Positions 35,278 through 44,823 of a stretch of DNA of 64,000 nt are shown here, piece after piece. The DNA is from Sphingobacteriales bacterium (lineage in GTDB: Bacteria > Bacteroidota > Bacteroidia > Chitinophagales > Chitinophagaceae). The stretch's first letter is position 1; every line of letters starts with the position of its first letter. The position numbers and the translations under genes are program-made. Below the pieces are notes generated by a model. It ran no database searches, was not told the origin of the DNA, and saw nothing but the letters and a program-made list of their open reading frames with translations. The stretch is from positions 1 to 64,000 of the forward strand of contig JAIXSZ010000016.1 of NCBI GenBank assembly GCA_027484425.1, read 5' to 3'.

Positions 35278-37686
35278 TCAGTTCATAAGCCTGCTCAGTG
35301 TTTCTTTATCCTTGCCGGTAGCATTGTTGCTGTTTATTACTTCAGCTATCATTTTTTTGTACTTGTGCTGAGCATAAAAGTATTTTACGGTCTCAGTGGC
35401 CGGGCCGGATAGTCTGCCATTGTTGGTCAGGCATGCATTTACGCAGTTAGCCACCAGTGCTTTGTCGCAATAGTTTAGTCGGCGCAGCGCCGCCATAGCA
35501 TTAGTACGCGTCACAAACTCGTAAGAGTTGCTGGTGTATTTCACCAGGTCATTTACGTAGCTCATATCACCACCTTGTGCAGCAGATATTTCCAGCCATT
35601 TCACCAATACATTTCTACCATTTGTTCCTTCTACACCCTTAGTTGCATCCAGATACTTACTGGTATTTTGCGGGAAGGTAGCACACAGTTTTTCTAGTGC
35701 TGTTACAATAGTTACGTAAGACGAATCTTGCAGCATCGGCTCAAAATCTGTCATCAACCATGCAGGAATGTTTTTTGTGCCAGTCATTATGCCCTTACGC
35801 ACCAGCACATCCTTGTCTGTAAGTGCCATGCGCACTATTTGCTCGCTGGCTTTGTCATCCATCAGTTGTATGGCTATCTCTGTTTTTATGGCATGAAAGG
35901 TGTTGGCTTTGTACACCTGTTCTAGCAAGTCGCGTTTTTTGTCGGGGGCTATACTGCGCATGGCACATACTGCATCATACCTGTCCAGCATATGAGGTGC
36001 TTTCAGCGCCTGCTCTGTCAGCATCTCAAACGGCTTTTCGAAAGTCACTGTTTTCAGCACTTGGCTATTAGGGTCAAACAATACAAAGGCTATTTCTTTA
36101 TTTTCTCTATTGGGCACCTTTACAATGTGAGTGGTTTTTTCTATCCATTCAGTCTTTTTGTCTATGCTACCATCTGTGTAGTGTACTTCAAACACTATGG
36201 GCATCTTAAACAATCCCACCACTTCATTTGTCTGGTGGGTCTGCGTCACTACTATCTGTGTTCTTCGGCCCTTGTTGCTGGTTATGTCTTCATAGCTTAC
36301 CTCATAATCTGGCTCAGCACCTCTATACACCCACTCATCCCAAAACCACTCCAGCGACATACCCAGCTCATCCTGAAACGCATTCAACAGGTCGTCTGAG
36401 TCCACATTTTCATATTTATGTGCCAGCAGATAGCGTTTTACGGCTCTGTTGTAGGCTGCTCTGCCGGTTACATATTTCAGCATTTCGAGCACCACCGATC
36501 CTTTCTGGTAGATAAGCGATGTAGGTGTTTGGCTATGTGAAATCGATTTTTTGTCGGTAGTGTTTATTGCCGACTGATAGGCATTACGTCTTGCCCAGTC
36601 GAAATGGTCTTGTCCAAAACATTCACGCTCTGCTATGATGTTGTAATGGGTGGCAAAGCTCTCTTGCAGCCAGTGTGCATTGCCGCTGCGAGCTGTTACC
36701 ATATCGCCAAACCACTGGTGAGCAAGCTCATGTGCATTTACGGACACATAGTTGCGGTCGTTATAGCTGCGGGCATCTGTCTGAAAAAAATCACCAAATA
36801 GTGTTGCAGATGTGTTTTCCATAGCACCAAACATAAAGTCTTGTACAGGTATCTGCGAGTAAGACTCCCAGCCATATGGTACGCCTATTTCTGACTCTAG
36901 GAAGTTGAAAATCTTTTCATTGTATTTGTAAGTGTACTGGTAGCGGTCGGCCCACTCAGGGTAGTACCACTGACGCAGCGGTACACCCGATGCCGATTTT
37001 GTTTCCTTTACTTCATACTTACCTATTCCCAGCATCACTAGGTAAGATGCATGTGGTTTCGACATTTTGTAGTGCCACAGTTTGGTGCCGTCTTTCTGCT
37101 CTTTTTCAGCCAGTTTCACCCCGTTCGATAGTACTTTGTAGTTCTTATCAAACTTTACTATCACTTCTGTTATCAGCTTATCGTTGGGCGTATCATAGCA
37201 CGGAAACCAATGCCTGTTGTCTATGCCCTGCCCCTGTGTCCATATCTGCTTTCTCGATATGTTGTTCGGGTCATTCCATCCTATAAAGTAGATGCCCTTG
37301 CGGGGATGCGCTTCATACTCTATAGTCAGGCTGTCTGACGACCCATAATGCAGCCCACCGTTTGGGTAAAAAGTAATACCCTCAGCCGTTGTTTTGTACG
37401 TTACAGATTTACCATTCAGCATGGCAGACTTCACATTTATACCCGGTCCATCCAGAAAGAAACTATCCACATCCTTGCGAAGCGGCAAGAAGTGGTGGGT
37501 AATCGTACCCTTTACCAGTCCCTTTTCGGGCTCAAACGCTACCTGCAGTCGCATACGCACAAAGTCTAGCGGGTGGTCGCGCATCACACTTCCGGGGTCA
37601 TATTGCACCGTCACATGGCTGTGCTGGGCATTTAGGCTGGTTGCTCCTGCGGCGAGTAGGTACAGTGCTGTAAGTAGTTTTTTCAT
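35278..37686 (-). CDS. M1-family metallopeptidase (aminopeptidase)
   Basis: 802 residues. Signal peptide 1-21 (ends LNAQ). The M1 signature is intact: GAMEN exopeptidase motif, zinc motif H319-E320-x-x-H323 and E342 eighteen residues later (WLQES). C-terminal residues about 560-802 are helical, as in ERAP/leukotriene-A4-hydrolase-like M1 members. It should remove N-terminal residues from peptides in the periplasm or at the cell surface. Start chosen at the signal peptide. Confidence 0.93.
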   Translation of the reverse strand: MKKLLTALYLLAAGATSLNAQHSHVTVQYDPGSVMRDHPLDFVRMRLQVAFEPEKGLVKGTITHHFLPLRKDVDSFFLDGPGINVKSAMLNGKSVTYKTTAEGITFYPNGGLHYGSSDSLTIEYEAHPRKGIYFIGWNDPNNISRKQIWTQGQGIDNRHWFPCYDTPNDKLITEVIVKFDKNYKVLSNGVKLAEKEQKDGTKLWHYKMSKPHASYLVMLGIGKYEVKETKSASGVPLRQWYYPEWADRYQYTYKYNEKIFNFLESEIGVPYGWESYSQIPVQDFMFGAMENTSATLFGDFFQTDARSYNDRNYVSVNAHELAHQWFGDMVTARSGNAHWLQESFATHYNIIAERECFGQDHFDWARRNAYQSAINTTDKKSISHSQTPTSLIYQKGSVVLEMLKYVTGRAAYNRAVKRYLLAHKYENVDSDDLLNAFQDELGMSLEWFWDEWVYRGAEPDYEVSYEDITSNKGRRTQIVVTQTHQTNEVVGLFKMPIVFEVHYTDGSIDKKTEWIEKTTHIVKVPNRENKEIAFVLFDPNSQVLKTVTFEKPFEMLTEQALKAPHMLDRYDAVCAMRSIAPDKKRDLLEQVYKANTFHAIKTEIAIQLMDDKASEQIVRMALTDKDVLVRKGIMTGTKNIPAWLMTDFEPMLQDSSYVTIVTALEKLCATFPQNTSKYLDATKGVEGTNGRNVLVKWLEISAAQGGDMSYVNDLVKYTSNSYEFVTRTNAMAALRRLNYCDKALVANCVNACLTNNGRLSGPATETVKYFYAQHKYKKMIAEVINSNNATGKDKETLSRLMN

Positions 37687-38275
37687 TTACTGAATGGTTG
37701 TGAGTGCAATGCAAGAACAATATCCTGCTTTTTATGGCTCTAAATATATAAAACAGGCTTGATAATGTTACTCCTGAATAAGATAAAGGTTTAAAAATCA
37801 CCCTAGTTTTGCTTTTGTTGTTTGACTTGCAAGTGACATCCTACGTTTTTCTGAAATCTCCAATTTTACGCATTACTAGTTTTGTGTATGCTCGAACCAA
37901 TTTCAAAATGTTGGGCAATCTTTGTGGATTTTCCATTTCATACGCTACATAAATCAGACTGATAATGTATTTTTACTAATAAAGTCTCTGATAATGCCAA
38001 TTCTCAGGTCTGGAGGAGCCTTTCTTGTCTATTGCTGAGACTCATAAATTGATATTTGTTTTATTATTTTCACTACTAGCACATGTTATGAATACAGTTG
38101 TCGCAAAAAATATTGATTATATTCCAGTTGAGTAGAGGCAATCGACGAATTATCTGCTTCTTATAATCTGTGTTAATGAGAAACTCTATGCTTAGTATTA
38201 TATGTCAATGTAAAATGGTTGATAAATTGGTGGAATACGAAACAGACTTAAGTAATAAAGCATAAAATAAAATAC
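37687..38275. other. Divergent intergenic region without a recognised gene
   Basis: About 590 AT-rich bases between the M1 gene and the small gene at 38276. No ORF with family features, no repeat copy and no exact TAnnTTTG box next to the start codons was seen. Confidence 0.4.
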
Positions 38276-38809
38276 ATGAAATCAATACTCTTTATTGTGC
38301 TGTTATTGTCATTCAATATTTTTTATGCTCAAGACTCATTTACCCCAGTAGAGCACAGTTCGACATTATTTTTTCCTGATTCTTCATTTGTATTTAACAA
38401 GAAGCATAAAGGTGTGGTCAAATTTTATGATACTGACAAGGTGACTTTATATGCTAGTCTAGAGCATTACTGTGCTGCAATCAAAAAAAACATAACTACT
38501 GATGACAAAGTAGTTAGTGAAAATCTTATCTCAGCTTTAAAAAGTAGAAAAGAAAGAATTATCATAATAAAAAAGGGTTTTGCAGATCTATATGACTATC
38601 CAAACTTTAGATTAGTTGCTAGTCAATTGCTAAAAGAACGCCAATGTATTGTCTATCATAAACCAACAAATAAATTAGCAAGAAAGGTTGTAGAGATAAA
38701 GCATGTAGAATGGTATGGTAATAGTCTTAGAGATGGAGGCGAAGAAGGAATTAGATATGAGATTGACGGTGTGCGTTTCTTTACGTATCCTTACTCAATT
38801 TGGAATTAA
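38276..38809 (+). CDS. Small exported hypothetical protein
   Basis: 177 residues with a signal peptide (about 1-18, ends FYAQ). The rest is a mixed alpha/beta domain without a family I recognise; Lys- and Ile-rich with AT-rich codons, like the accessory genes at 15-20 kb. Its role is unknown. Confidence 0.6.
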   Translation: MKSILFIVLLLSFNIFYAQDSFTPVEHSSTLFFPDSSFVFNKKHKGVVKFYDTDKVTLYASLEHYCAAIKKNITTDDKVVSENLISALKSRKERIIIIKKGFADLYDYPNFRLVASQLLKERQCIVYHKPTNKLARKVVEIKHVEWYGNSLRDGGEEGIRYEIDGVRFFTYPYSIWN

Positions 38810-38903
38810 ATAATATTGCCGACATACATTGAAATAATAGAACAATTTAGGACCTAGTGTAACTGTGAATTGTGTGCAGCACAACTATGGACGGTAATTG
38901 TGA

Positions 38904-38935
38904 TTTGGAATATGTTGCCTTATTGGGTAACTTTG
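38904..38935 (+). promoter_or_regulatory. Complete -33/-7 promoter of the HigBA-like operon
   Basis: TTTG at 38904-38907 and TAACTTTG at 38928-38935 with 20 bases between, matching the Bacteroidota consensus closely. The expected start of transcription is within a few bases of the GTG at 38940, so the mRNA may be leaderless. Confidence 0.7.
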
Positions 38936-38939
38936 CATT

Positions 38940-39293
38940 GTGAATAATAGTTTCATCAGGGATATATTTTATTACAAGAATCATTATCTGGAATTCTTTG
39001 ACCAGCTAAAGCCAGAAGTAAAGAAGAAGTTTAACTGGACTTTACAATTGGTTGCTACTATAGATAGAGTTCCCGAGAAATATTTCAAGCACTTAACAGG
39101 AACTTCTGGTTTGTATGAGATTAGGGTAGAGGTGGGTACAGATATATATCGGGTGTTTTGTTTCTTTGACAAAGGGCGACTTGTAATTCTTGTAAATGGT
39201 TTTCAAAAGAAAACCCAAAAAACTCCCAAAGTAGAAATTGAATTGGCGGAAAAACTAAAAGCAGAATATTTCAATGAAAAAGACAGACAATAA
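38940..39293 (+). CDS. RelE/HigB-type toxin
   Basis: 117 residues from a GTG at 38940; no ATG is available before the conserved part. Residues about 20-100 match the Gp49-like/HigB group of RelE-fold toxins: GLYEIRVEVGTDIYRVFCFFDKGRLVILVNGFQKKTQKTP. Such toxins cut mRNA on the ribosome. The stop overlaps the antitoxin start by 20 bases, with toxin before antitoxin as in higBA loci. Confidence 0.87.
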   Translation: MNNSFIRDIFYYKNHYLEFFDQLKPEVKKKFNWTLQLVATIDRVPEKYFKHLTGTSGLYEIRVEVGTDIYRVFCFFDKGRLVILVNGFQKKTQKTPKVEIELAEKLKAEYFNEKDRQ

Positions 39294-39576
39294 CTTAACC
39301 TCCTTTGCCGACCATCTCACCAATCAATATGGTGAATATGGCACAGCAGAGCGCGAAAAATACGAAGAAGAATTTGAAGCATTTAAGCTGGGGGTAATGA
39401 TACAGGAGCTACGCAAAGAGCAAGGGCTTACACAGCAGCAATTAGCTGAAAAATGTGGTACAACTAAAAACTATATTTCACGCATAGAAAATAATGCCAG
39501 TGATATCAGGCTATCAACATTAATGCGTATTATCAGCCAAGGGCTCGGTGGGCATTTGAGGCTAAGTGTCAGTTAA
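39274..39576 (+). CDS. XRE/HigA-type antitoxin
   Basis: 100 residues. The C-terminal half is an XRE helix-turn-helix: LRKEQGLTQQQLAEKCGTTKNYISRIENNASDIRLSTLMRI (about residues 47-88). The N-terminal part is acidic and likely binds the toxin. It should repress the operon. The gene stops seven bases from the convergent MFS gene. Confidence 0.9.
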   Translation: MKKTDNNLTSFADHLTNQYGEYGTAEREKYEEEFEAFKLGVMIQELRKEQGLTQQQLAEKCGTTKNYISRIENNASDIRLSTLMRIISQGLGGHLRLSVS

Positions 39577-39582
39577 CCACTT

Positions 39583-40875
39583 CTACTCTTCCATAAAGTT
39601 TAGATCCTTTCCAAAGGTCTCTTCGGTCATAAACACCGCTGTAATACTTATACTCATTACCACCACACCTGTAAGGGCAGCAGCATTGATGTAGGTAAGG
39701 CTGGGCTGCAGCGCATTGAATAGCAGTATAATCAGCGGTAGCGAGCCACGCACCACATTAGGTACTGTGGTAGCTGCTGTAGCTCTGAGGTTAGTGCCAA
39801 AGTGCTCTGCTGCCATGGTTACAAATAATGCCCAGAAGCCAGTAGAAAAACCCATAAACATACAGATACCATACATGGCGTTGGCGGTGCCTCCATACTG
39901 AAAGAAGTACATGATAATACTCACTACTGTAAGTGCATAAAATAGATACAATGCTTTTTTGCGGCTATGTAGCCAAGTGCTCAGAAAACCTATCAGTAGG
40001 TCGCCTACAGATATACCCACATATGCCAGCATCACAGACTTGCCTGGATCTACGGGTTCCGTAATCCCAAAGTGCTCTGCAAACTCTTTAGAAAACGTAA
40101 TCAACACACCTATCACATACCAAGTAGGTAAACCTACTAGTATTGCCAGCAGGTATCTTTTGAATCGTTTGCCATTATTGAAAAACATAAGGATGTTACC
40201 CTTTTGCACCTTGGCATGCTGGATATTCTGGTACATTCCTGACTCAAAAACACTTACCCGTAACAACAGCAGCATCAGCCCCAATCCGCCACCTATAAAG
40301 TAGCATATACGCCAGTCGTAGGAGGATGCTACCATTTTCATAGCCCATTCGCTCAGGCCAGCATTGCTGCCGGCGGCCATCCACTCAAAAGAGTGTGCCA
40401 CAAAGTAAGCAGCTACAGCACCGGTCAATCCAACTCCAGCCACTATAGACGTGGCTTTCCCTCTATTTTCCTTAGATATTAGTTCGCTTACCAGTGTTAT
40501 ACCAGCACCCAGCTCGCCCGCTAGCCCTATACCAGCTATAAAGCGTGCCAGTGCATATTGGTTCACTGTCTGCACAAATCCGTTCGCTATATTAGCTATA
40601 GAATAGAGTACTATAGAACCAAAAAGCACACTGAGTCTGCCTTTTTTATCACCCATCATTCCCCACAGTATACCACCTATCAGTAGGCCATACATCTGTA
40701 TACTGATGATAAACTTGCCTTCGGTGTCTATAAGAGCGTCGGTTAGGCCCAACCCTCTCAGGCTCTTCACCCTTATGATGCTGAACAGCAGCAGATCATA
40801 TATGTCTACAAAGTAGCCAAGAGCGGCCACTATTACCGGTATACTAAAGAGTCCTGCTGCCTTGTGCTGCTTCAT
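39583..40875 (-). CDS. Major facilitator superfamily transporter
   Basis: 430 residues with about 12 hydrophobic segments. The MFS loop 2-3 motif reads GMMGDKKGRL (about residues 71-81), and GIGLAGELGAGITLVSELI follows in TM4. These resemble the metabolite:H+ symporter group (sugar porter-like and organic acid transporters). Substrate not evident. Inner membrane. No -7 box with an exact match; a near match lies just upstream of the ATG. Confidence 0.85.
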   Translation of the reverse strand: MKQHKAAGLFSIPVIVAALGYFVDIYDLLLFSIIRVKSLRGLGLTDALIDTEGKFIISIQMYGLLIGGILWGMMGDKKGRLSVLFGSIVLYSIANIANGFVQTVNQYALARFIAGIGLAGELGAGITLVSELISKENRGKATSIVAGVGLTGAVAAYFVAHSFEWMAAGSNAGLSEWAMKMVASSYDWRICYFIGGGLGLMLLLLRVSVFESGMYQNIQHAKVQKGNILMFFNNGKRFKRYLLAILVGLPTWYVIGVLITFSKEFAEHFGITEPVDPGKSVMLAYVGISVGDLLIGFLSTWLHSRKKALYLFYALTVVSIIMYFFQYGGTANAMYGICMFMGFSTGFWALFVTMAAEHFGTNLRATAATTVPNVVRGSLPLIILLFNALQPSLTYINAAALTGVVVMSISITAVFMTEETFGKDLNFMEE

Positions 40876-40938
40876 GCAATGTGCAATATTACAATGGTGG
40901 AAAAGCCTCGCTAATGACTGTAATAAGCAGGAGCAGTG

Positions 40939-41601
40939 TTATGCTGCCTGTTTATCTTTTTTGCCAAAAAACATTTTGAATAATACAGGGGCGGTAGTGA
41001 TGAATACAATGATGAGTACAATCTTTTCCAGATTAGCTTTTACCCAAGGTACATTGCCCAGCAGATATCCCGCCATTATCATGCTTACAACCCACGCTAT
41101 ACAGCCTATAATGTTGTAGCGAATGAATTTTTTGTAATTCATCTCTGCCATACCACCTACTATTGGGGCAAACGTGCGCACAATAGGTAGAAAACGTGCC
41201 AGCATGATAGCCATGCCGCCCTTTTTCTCATAAAACTCATGCGCTTGTTCCAAATGTTTTTTCTTGAATAGCCATGTGTCAGGGCGTTTCATCAACAAAT
41301 GCCCTGATTTTTCGCCGAACCAATATCCTACTATATTACCCAATACTCCAGCCACAACAAAGAGCAAAATCCAATAAATCAGGTTTACAGGCGTGCTGTC
41401 AAATGGAGACATGGTATTGGCTATGGTAATGCCAGTGACAAACAATAATGAATCGCCAGGTAGGAAAAAGCCTACAAAAAGCCCTGTTTCAGCAAATATG
41501 ATAAACATTACCAGATACAAACCTCCATGGGCAGTTATCCAGTTCATTAGTTCGTCAGGGTTGGCCAGTAGTGTCTTAAGTACTTCTAAAATTTCGTGCA
41601 T
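40939..41601 (-). CDS. DedA-family (VTT domain) membrane protein
   Basis: 220 residues. Family motifs: FAETGLFVGFFLPGDSLLF near residues 36-54 and RFLPIVRTFAPIVGG near 141-155. DedA proteins are inner-membrane transporters, some of which flip undecaprenyl phosphate or phospholipids. It lies 63 bases from the MFS gene start; an operon is not clear. Confidence 0.9.
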   Translation of the reverse strand: MHEILEVLKTLLANPDELMNWITAHGGLYLVMFIIFAETGLFVGFFLPGDSLLFVTGITIANTMSPFDSTPVNLIYWILLFVVAGVLGNIVGYWFGEKSGHLLMKRPDTWLFKKKHLEQAHEFYEKKGGMAIMLARFLPIVRTFAPIVGGMAEMNYKKFIRYNIIGCIAWVVSMIMAGYLLGNVPWVKANLEKIVLIIVFITTAPVLFKMFFGKKDKQAA

Positions 41602-41687
41602 GATGTTTTTGTGTTCGAGCGGTGAAAGTAATAAAAAATTGTGTAACCCTGTTTGCCGCTATACCTCTATTGTTGAGGGTTAAAGCG

Positions 41688-42134
41688 CTATTCGTTTGTG
41701 GTAAGGCTCATACTTCTTTCAGTTATGTCTGTAGTGGATATGTACACAGCCAAATGGGTGGGTGGGATCAATTCAGGTGCTTTTTCGGGCCATTCCACCC
41801 AGCAAAAGGTAGGTCCGTTTTTGGTTTGGTCTATGCATTCTTCCATGCCAGCATTGATTGCCTCTTCAATGTTGCGTAGGCGGTACCAGTCGGTATGTAG
41901 TATAGTATGTTCTTTGCCTTCATATTCAAACCTGTATTCGTTTACAAGTGCAAAAGTAGGGCTGCTAACAGCATCGGGTACTTGCAAGTAATCACATAGG
42001 TGACTAATGAATGTAGTTTTTCCTGCACCCATATCCCCACTAAAAGTTACTACTTTGAAGTTTTTTGCGATCTCCCAAAATTGCTCCACGGCTGAGTCTA
42101 TAGTGTTCAGACTATATGATATGGTCATCGTCAT
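41688..42134 (-). CDS. tsaE: tRNA threonylcarbamoyladenosine synthesis ATPase TsaE
   Basis: 148 residues, usual length. P-loop GDMGAGKTT (about residues 34-42) and the family region HTDWYRLRN, then CWVEWPEKA. TsaE works with TsaB and TsaD in the cytoplasm to make t6A37 in ANN-decoding tRNAs. Start at the first ATG; a second ATG two codons later is equally possible. Confidence 0.93.
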   Translation of the reverse strand: MTMTISYSLNTIDSAVEQFWEIAKNFKVVTFSGDMGAGKTTFISHLCDYLQVPDAVSSPTFALVNEYRFEYEGKEHTILHTDWYRLRNIEEAINAGMEECIDQTKNGPTFCWVEWPEKAPELIPPTHLAVYISTTDITERSMSLTTNE

Positions 42135-42293
42135 TGCTGTTTTTGTTATGGTTGATTGTCGTACTCTTAGAACATTCTAATAGAACACTGTTTTTGGTTA
42201 GATTCAAAACACTTAACTTGCCGAACTTAATAATATAACAAAGGCTTAATTGAAGTTCAAAAGTATCTCTCTTATTGTTAAAAAAAAGCAACA

Positions 42294-44624
42294 ATGAAAA
42301 AGTTGATCACCCGTTTGGTTTTGTGTAGTATGCTGTTATGGGCTGGTAATGCTGCAGCCGGTAACTATTGGCATCAGATAGACCCAGCCAAAGCACCCCA
42401 AAACTTACAGTGGCAACACCCCGAGCGTTTTTTGGTGTATACAATGGACGAAGCTACTTTAAAATTTTTGATGTGGAACCTTTCTACCGACCCTCAGGAG
42501 GGCATGATAGTTACCTTACCGCAGCCCGATGGTAGTTTTAGAGATTTTAAAGTATGGCAAACACCCATGATGCCCGATGTACTGGCTGCCAAATACCCAG
42601 ATATCAAAACATTTACCGGTGAAGCTATCGACAATCCAATGGTTACCGCCAAACTAGACTTTACGGTTTATGGTTTCAGCGCCATGATATATGATGGCGA
42701 CAACACTTCGCTTATCGACCCTTACGATAACTATCATGATGGATTTTACATGGCGCATTACAGACGCGATGAAAAAAGAAACCTTAATGAGCGCATGGTA
42801 TGCGAGGTAAAAGATGATAATGAGCATGCAGGTGGCACCGCTATGGCAACAGCGCAAAGCGGTCTACCTAAGCTGGCGCAGAGAGTTTCTAATGGCTATC
42901 AACTGCGCACTTACAGACTGGCATTGAGTGCCAATAACTATTATTGCAGGGCAGCTACTGGTCTTACTGCGCCTACCATAGCTCAGGCATTCTCAAAAAT
43001 GACCACTACCATTAATAGGGTGAATGGGGTTTATAATAGAGAGTTTTCTGTGCAGGTCAACTTTGTGGCAAATGAAGATACCCTAATATGGACAGCACAA
43101 ACTGGTACGATAAATGGAAATGATCCTTTTCATACTAATAACAGTAACGGAGCAGCATGCTTGGGCATCAACCAAACTACCTGCACCAATAGGATAGGCA
43201 CTGCCAACTATGATTGTGGACATGTGTTCACCACTGGAGGTGGTGGTATATCAGGTGTGGGTATAGTATGTAATAGTTCTCAAAAAGCCCGTACAGTTAC
43301 GGGCTTATCTGCACCGGTAGGAGATGCATTTGATATAGATTATGTGGCGCACGAAATGGGACATCAATTTGGATCTAACCATACATTCAATAATGATGTA
43401 GACGGTAGCTGCGGGGGCAATGCATCGCAAAACAATGCGTATGAGCCAGGTAGTGGCTCCTCTATACTTGCATATGCGGGTATATGTTCGCCCGATAACC
43501 TACAGGCACGCAGCGATGCTTATTTTCATGCATCCAGCCTTACGCAAATACAGGCAAGATTAGCAGGCTCGCAAGATGTATGTGCTGTTAAAACCAGCAC
43601 AGGTAACAAACTGGTGTATCTGGCGCCCTTTACTGCCAACTACAAAATACCATACAAAACACCCTTTGAGCTGATAGCGCCTACAGCAGTGGATTCTGTA
43701 GCCGATACGTTGGTGAGCTACTGTTGGGAGCAGTGGAATAGGGGAGATTTTGGTAAGAAATTGCAACAAACCTATTTCAGAGGTCCTATTTTTCGGTCTT
43801 TTCTGCCCAAGGCTTATGATACTGTGAGGGTATTCCCTAGAAACAGCCTTATTTTGGCAGGTAACCTTACGAATGTAACTTCTAACGGGAATATGGGCGA
43901 AAAAGCACCTGATACTACCCGTTACCTAACCTTTAAGCTTACTGTACGCAACATATTTAACGGTTATGGCTGTTTTCTCTTTCCCGACGATACAGTACAC
44001 ATAGATGCCATAAGCACTGGCGCTACAAATAACTTTGGCGGCTTCAAGGTGACGAGTCAGGGAACTACTGGTATAGCTTATGATGGAGGCTCTACCCAAA
44101 CCATCACTTGGAACGTGGTTGGCACCGACGCCGCACCTATAAATGCTAGCAATGTGATCATATACATGTCTACAGATGGTGGCAATACATGGCCGTACAC
44201 CGTGGGTACTTTCCCAAATAATGGTAGCGCTAATATTATAGTGCCTAATCCGCCAGCTAATACAGTAATAGGTAGGTTCAAAGTAAAGGCAGTAGGTAAT
44301 ATCTTCTTCAATGTAAACACCAGAAATATCACTATCCGCAACAATCCTTCATTACCTACTGGTGTTGCTGCTATTAATTCATTGAGTGCTAATGATGTTA
44401 AAGTATATCCGGTACCAGCTCATGATGTACTGAATATAAGCACCACTTTACCCAACAACTTGCAAGTAGCCGTGTACAATGCTACTGGACAAATAATGTG
44501 GAGTGGTAATGTAAATGGTCAAGCCAATATAAATGTGGCAACATGGGCAAGAGGTGTGTACTACATTCGTTTTGCAGATGGGGCTACTGGCGTAAGCTTG
44601 GCAAAAACGGTTGTTATAGAGTAG
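42294..44624 (+). CDS. Secreted reprolysin-like metalloprotease with T9SS domain (first of tandem pair)
   Basis: 776 residues. Signal peptide 1-22, an N-terminal prodomain, a metzincin catalytic domain with H353-E354-x-x-H357-x5-H363 (HEMGHQFGSNH), a beta-rich domain (about 580-690), and a T9SS type A domain from about 700 (VYPVPAHD, then GVYYIRF). The Met-turn expected about 30 residues after the zinc motif reads S-I-L-A-Y-A-G, with L392 in place of the methionine kept in the paralogue downstream. Extracellular or surface protease; substrate unknown. A terminator follows it. Confidence 0.88.
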   Translation: MKKLITRLVLCSMLLWAGNAAAGNYWHQIDPAKAPQNLQWQHPERFLVYTMDEATLKFLMWNLSTDPQEGMIVTLPQPDGSFRDFKVWQTPMMPDVLAAKYPDIKTFTGEAIDNPMVTAKLDFTVYGFSAMIYDGDNTSLIDPYDNYHDGFYMAHYRRDEKRNLNERMVCEVKDDNEHAGGTAMATAQSGLPKLAQRVSNGYQLRTYRLALSANNYYCRAATGLTAPTIAQAFSKMTTTINRVNGVYNREFSVQVNFVANEDTLIWTAQTGTINGNDPFHTNNSNGAACLGINQTTCTNRIGTANYDCGHVFTTGGGGISGVGIVCNSSQKARTVTGLSAPVGDAFDIDYVAHEMGHQFGSNHTFNNDVDGSCGGNASQNNAYEPGSGSSILAYAGICSPDNLQARSDAYFHASSLTQIQARLAGSQDVCAVKTSTGNKLVYLAPFTANYKIPYKTPFELIAPTAVDSVADTLVSYCWEQWNRGDFGKKLQQTYFRGPIFRSFLPKAYDTVRVFPRNSLILAGNLTNVTSNGNMGEKAPDTTRYLTFKLTVRNIFNGYGCFLFPDDTVHIDAISTGATNNFGGFKVTSQGTTGIAYDGGSTQTITWNVVGTDAAPINASNVIIYMSTDGGNTWPYTVGTFPNNGSANIIVPNPPANTVIGRFKVKAVGNIFFNVNTRNITIRNNPSLPTGVAAINSLSANDVKVYPVPAHDVLNISTTLPNNLQVAVYNATGQIMWSGNVNGQANINVATWARGVYYIRFADGATGVSLAKTVVIE

Positions 44625-44647
44625 TTTATCTATTTTGTCCAGATACT

Positions 44648-44682
44648 TAGGCGCGTGGATTTTATTCATGCGCCTATTTTTT
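44648..44682 (+). terminator. Terminator between the tandem metalloproteases
   Basis: Stem TAGGCGCGTG...CATGCGCCTA (one G-T wobble) followed by TTTTTT, 24 bases after the stop codon. Confidence 0.85.
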
Positions 44683-44823
44683 GGCAAGGTTATTGCAGAA
44701 AATTTAATAGAAGAGGGATTTTAGAGGTGATTTTTGGTATGAAATCCTTAATTTTAAGACTTGTTTTTACAACACCTCTTCTAAATGAAGGGAGCTAACT
44801 ACTTTTTACTCAAACAAATTGAA

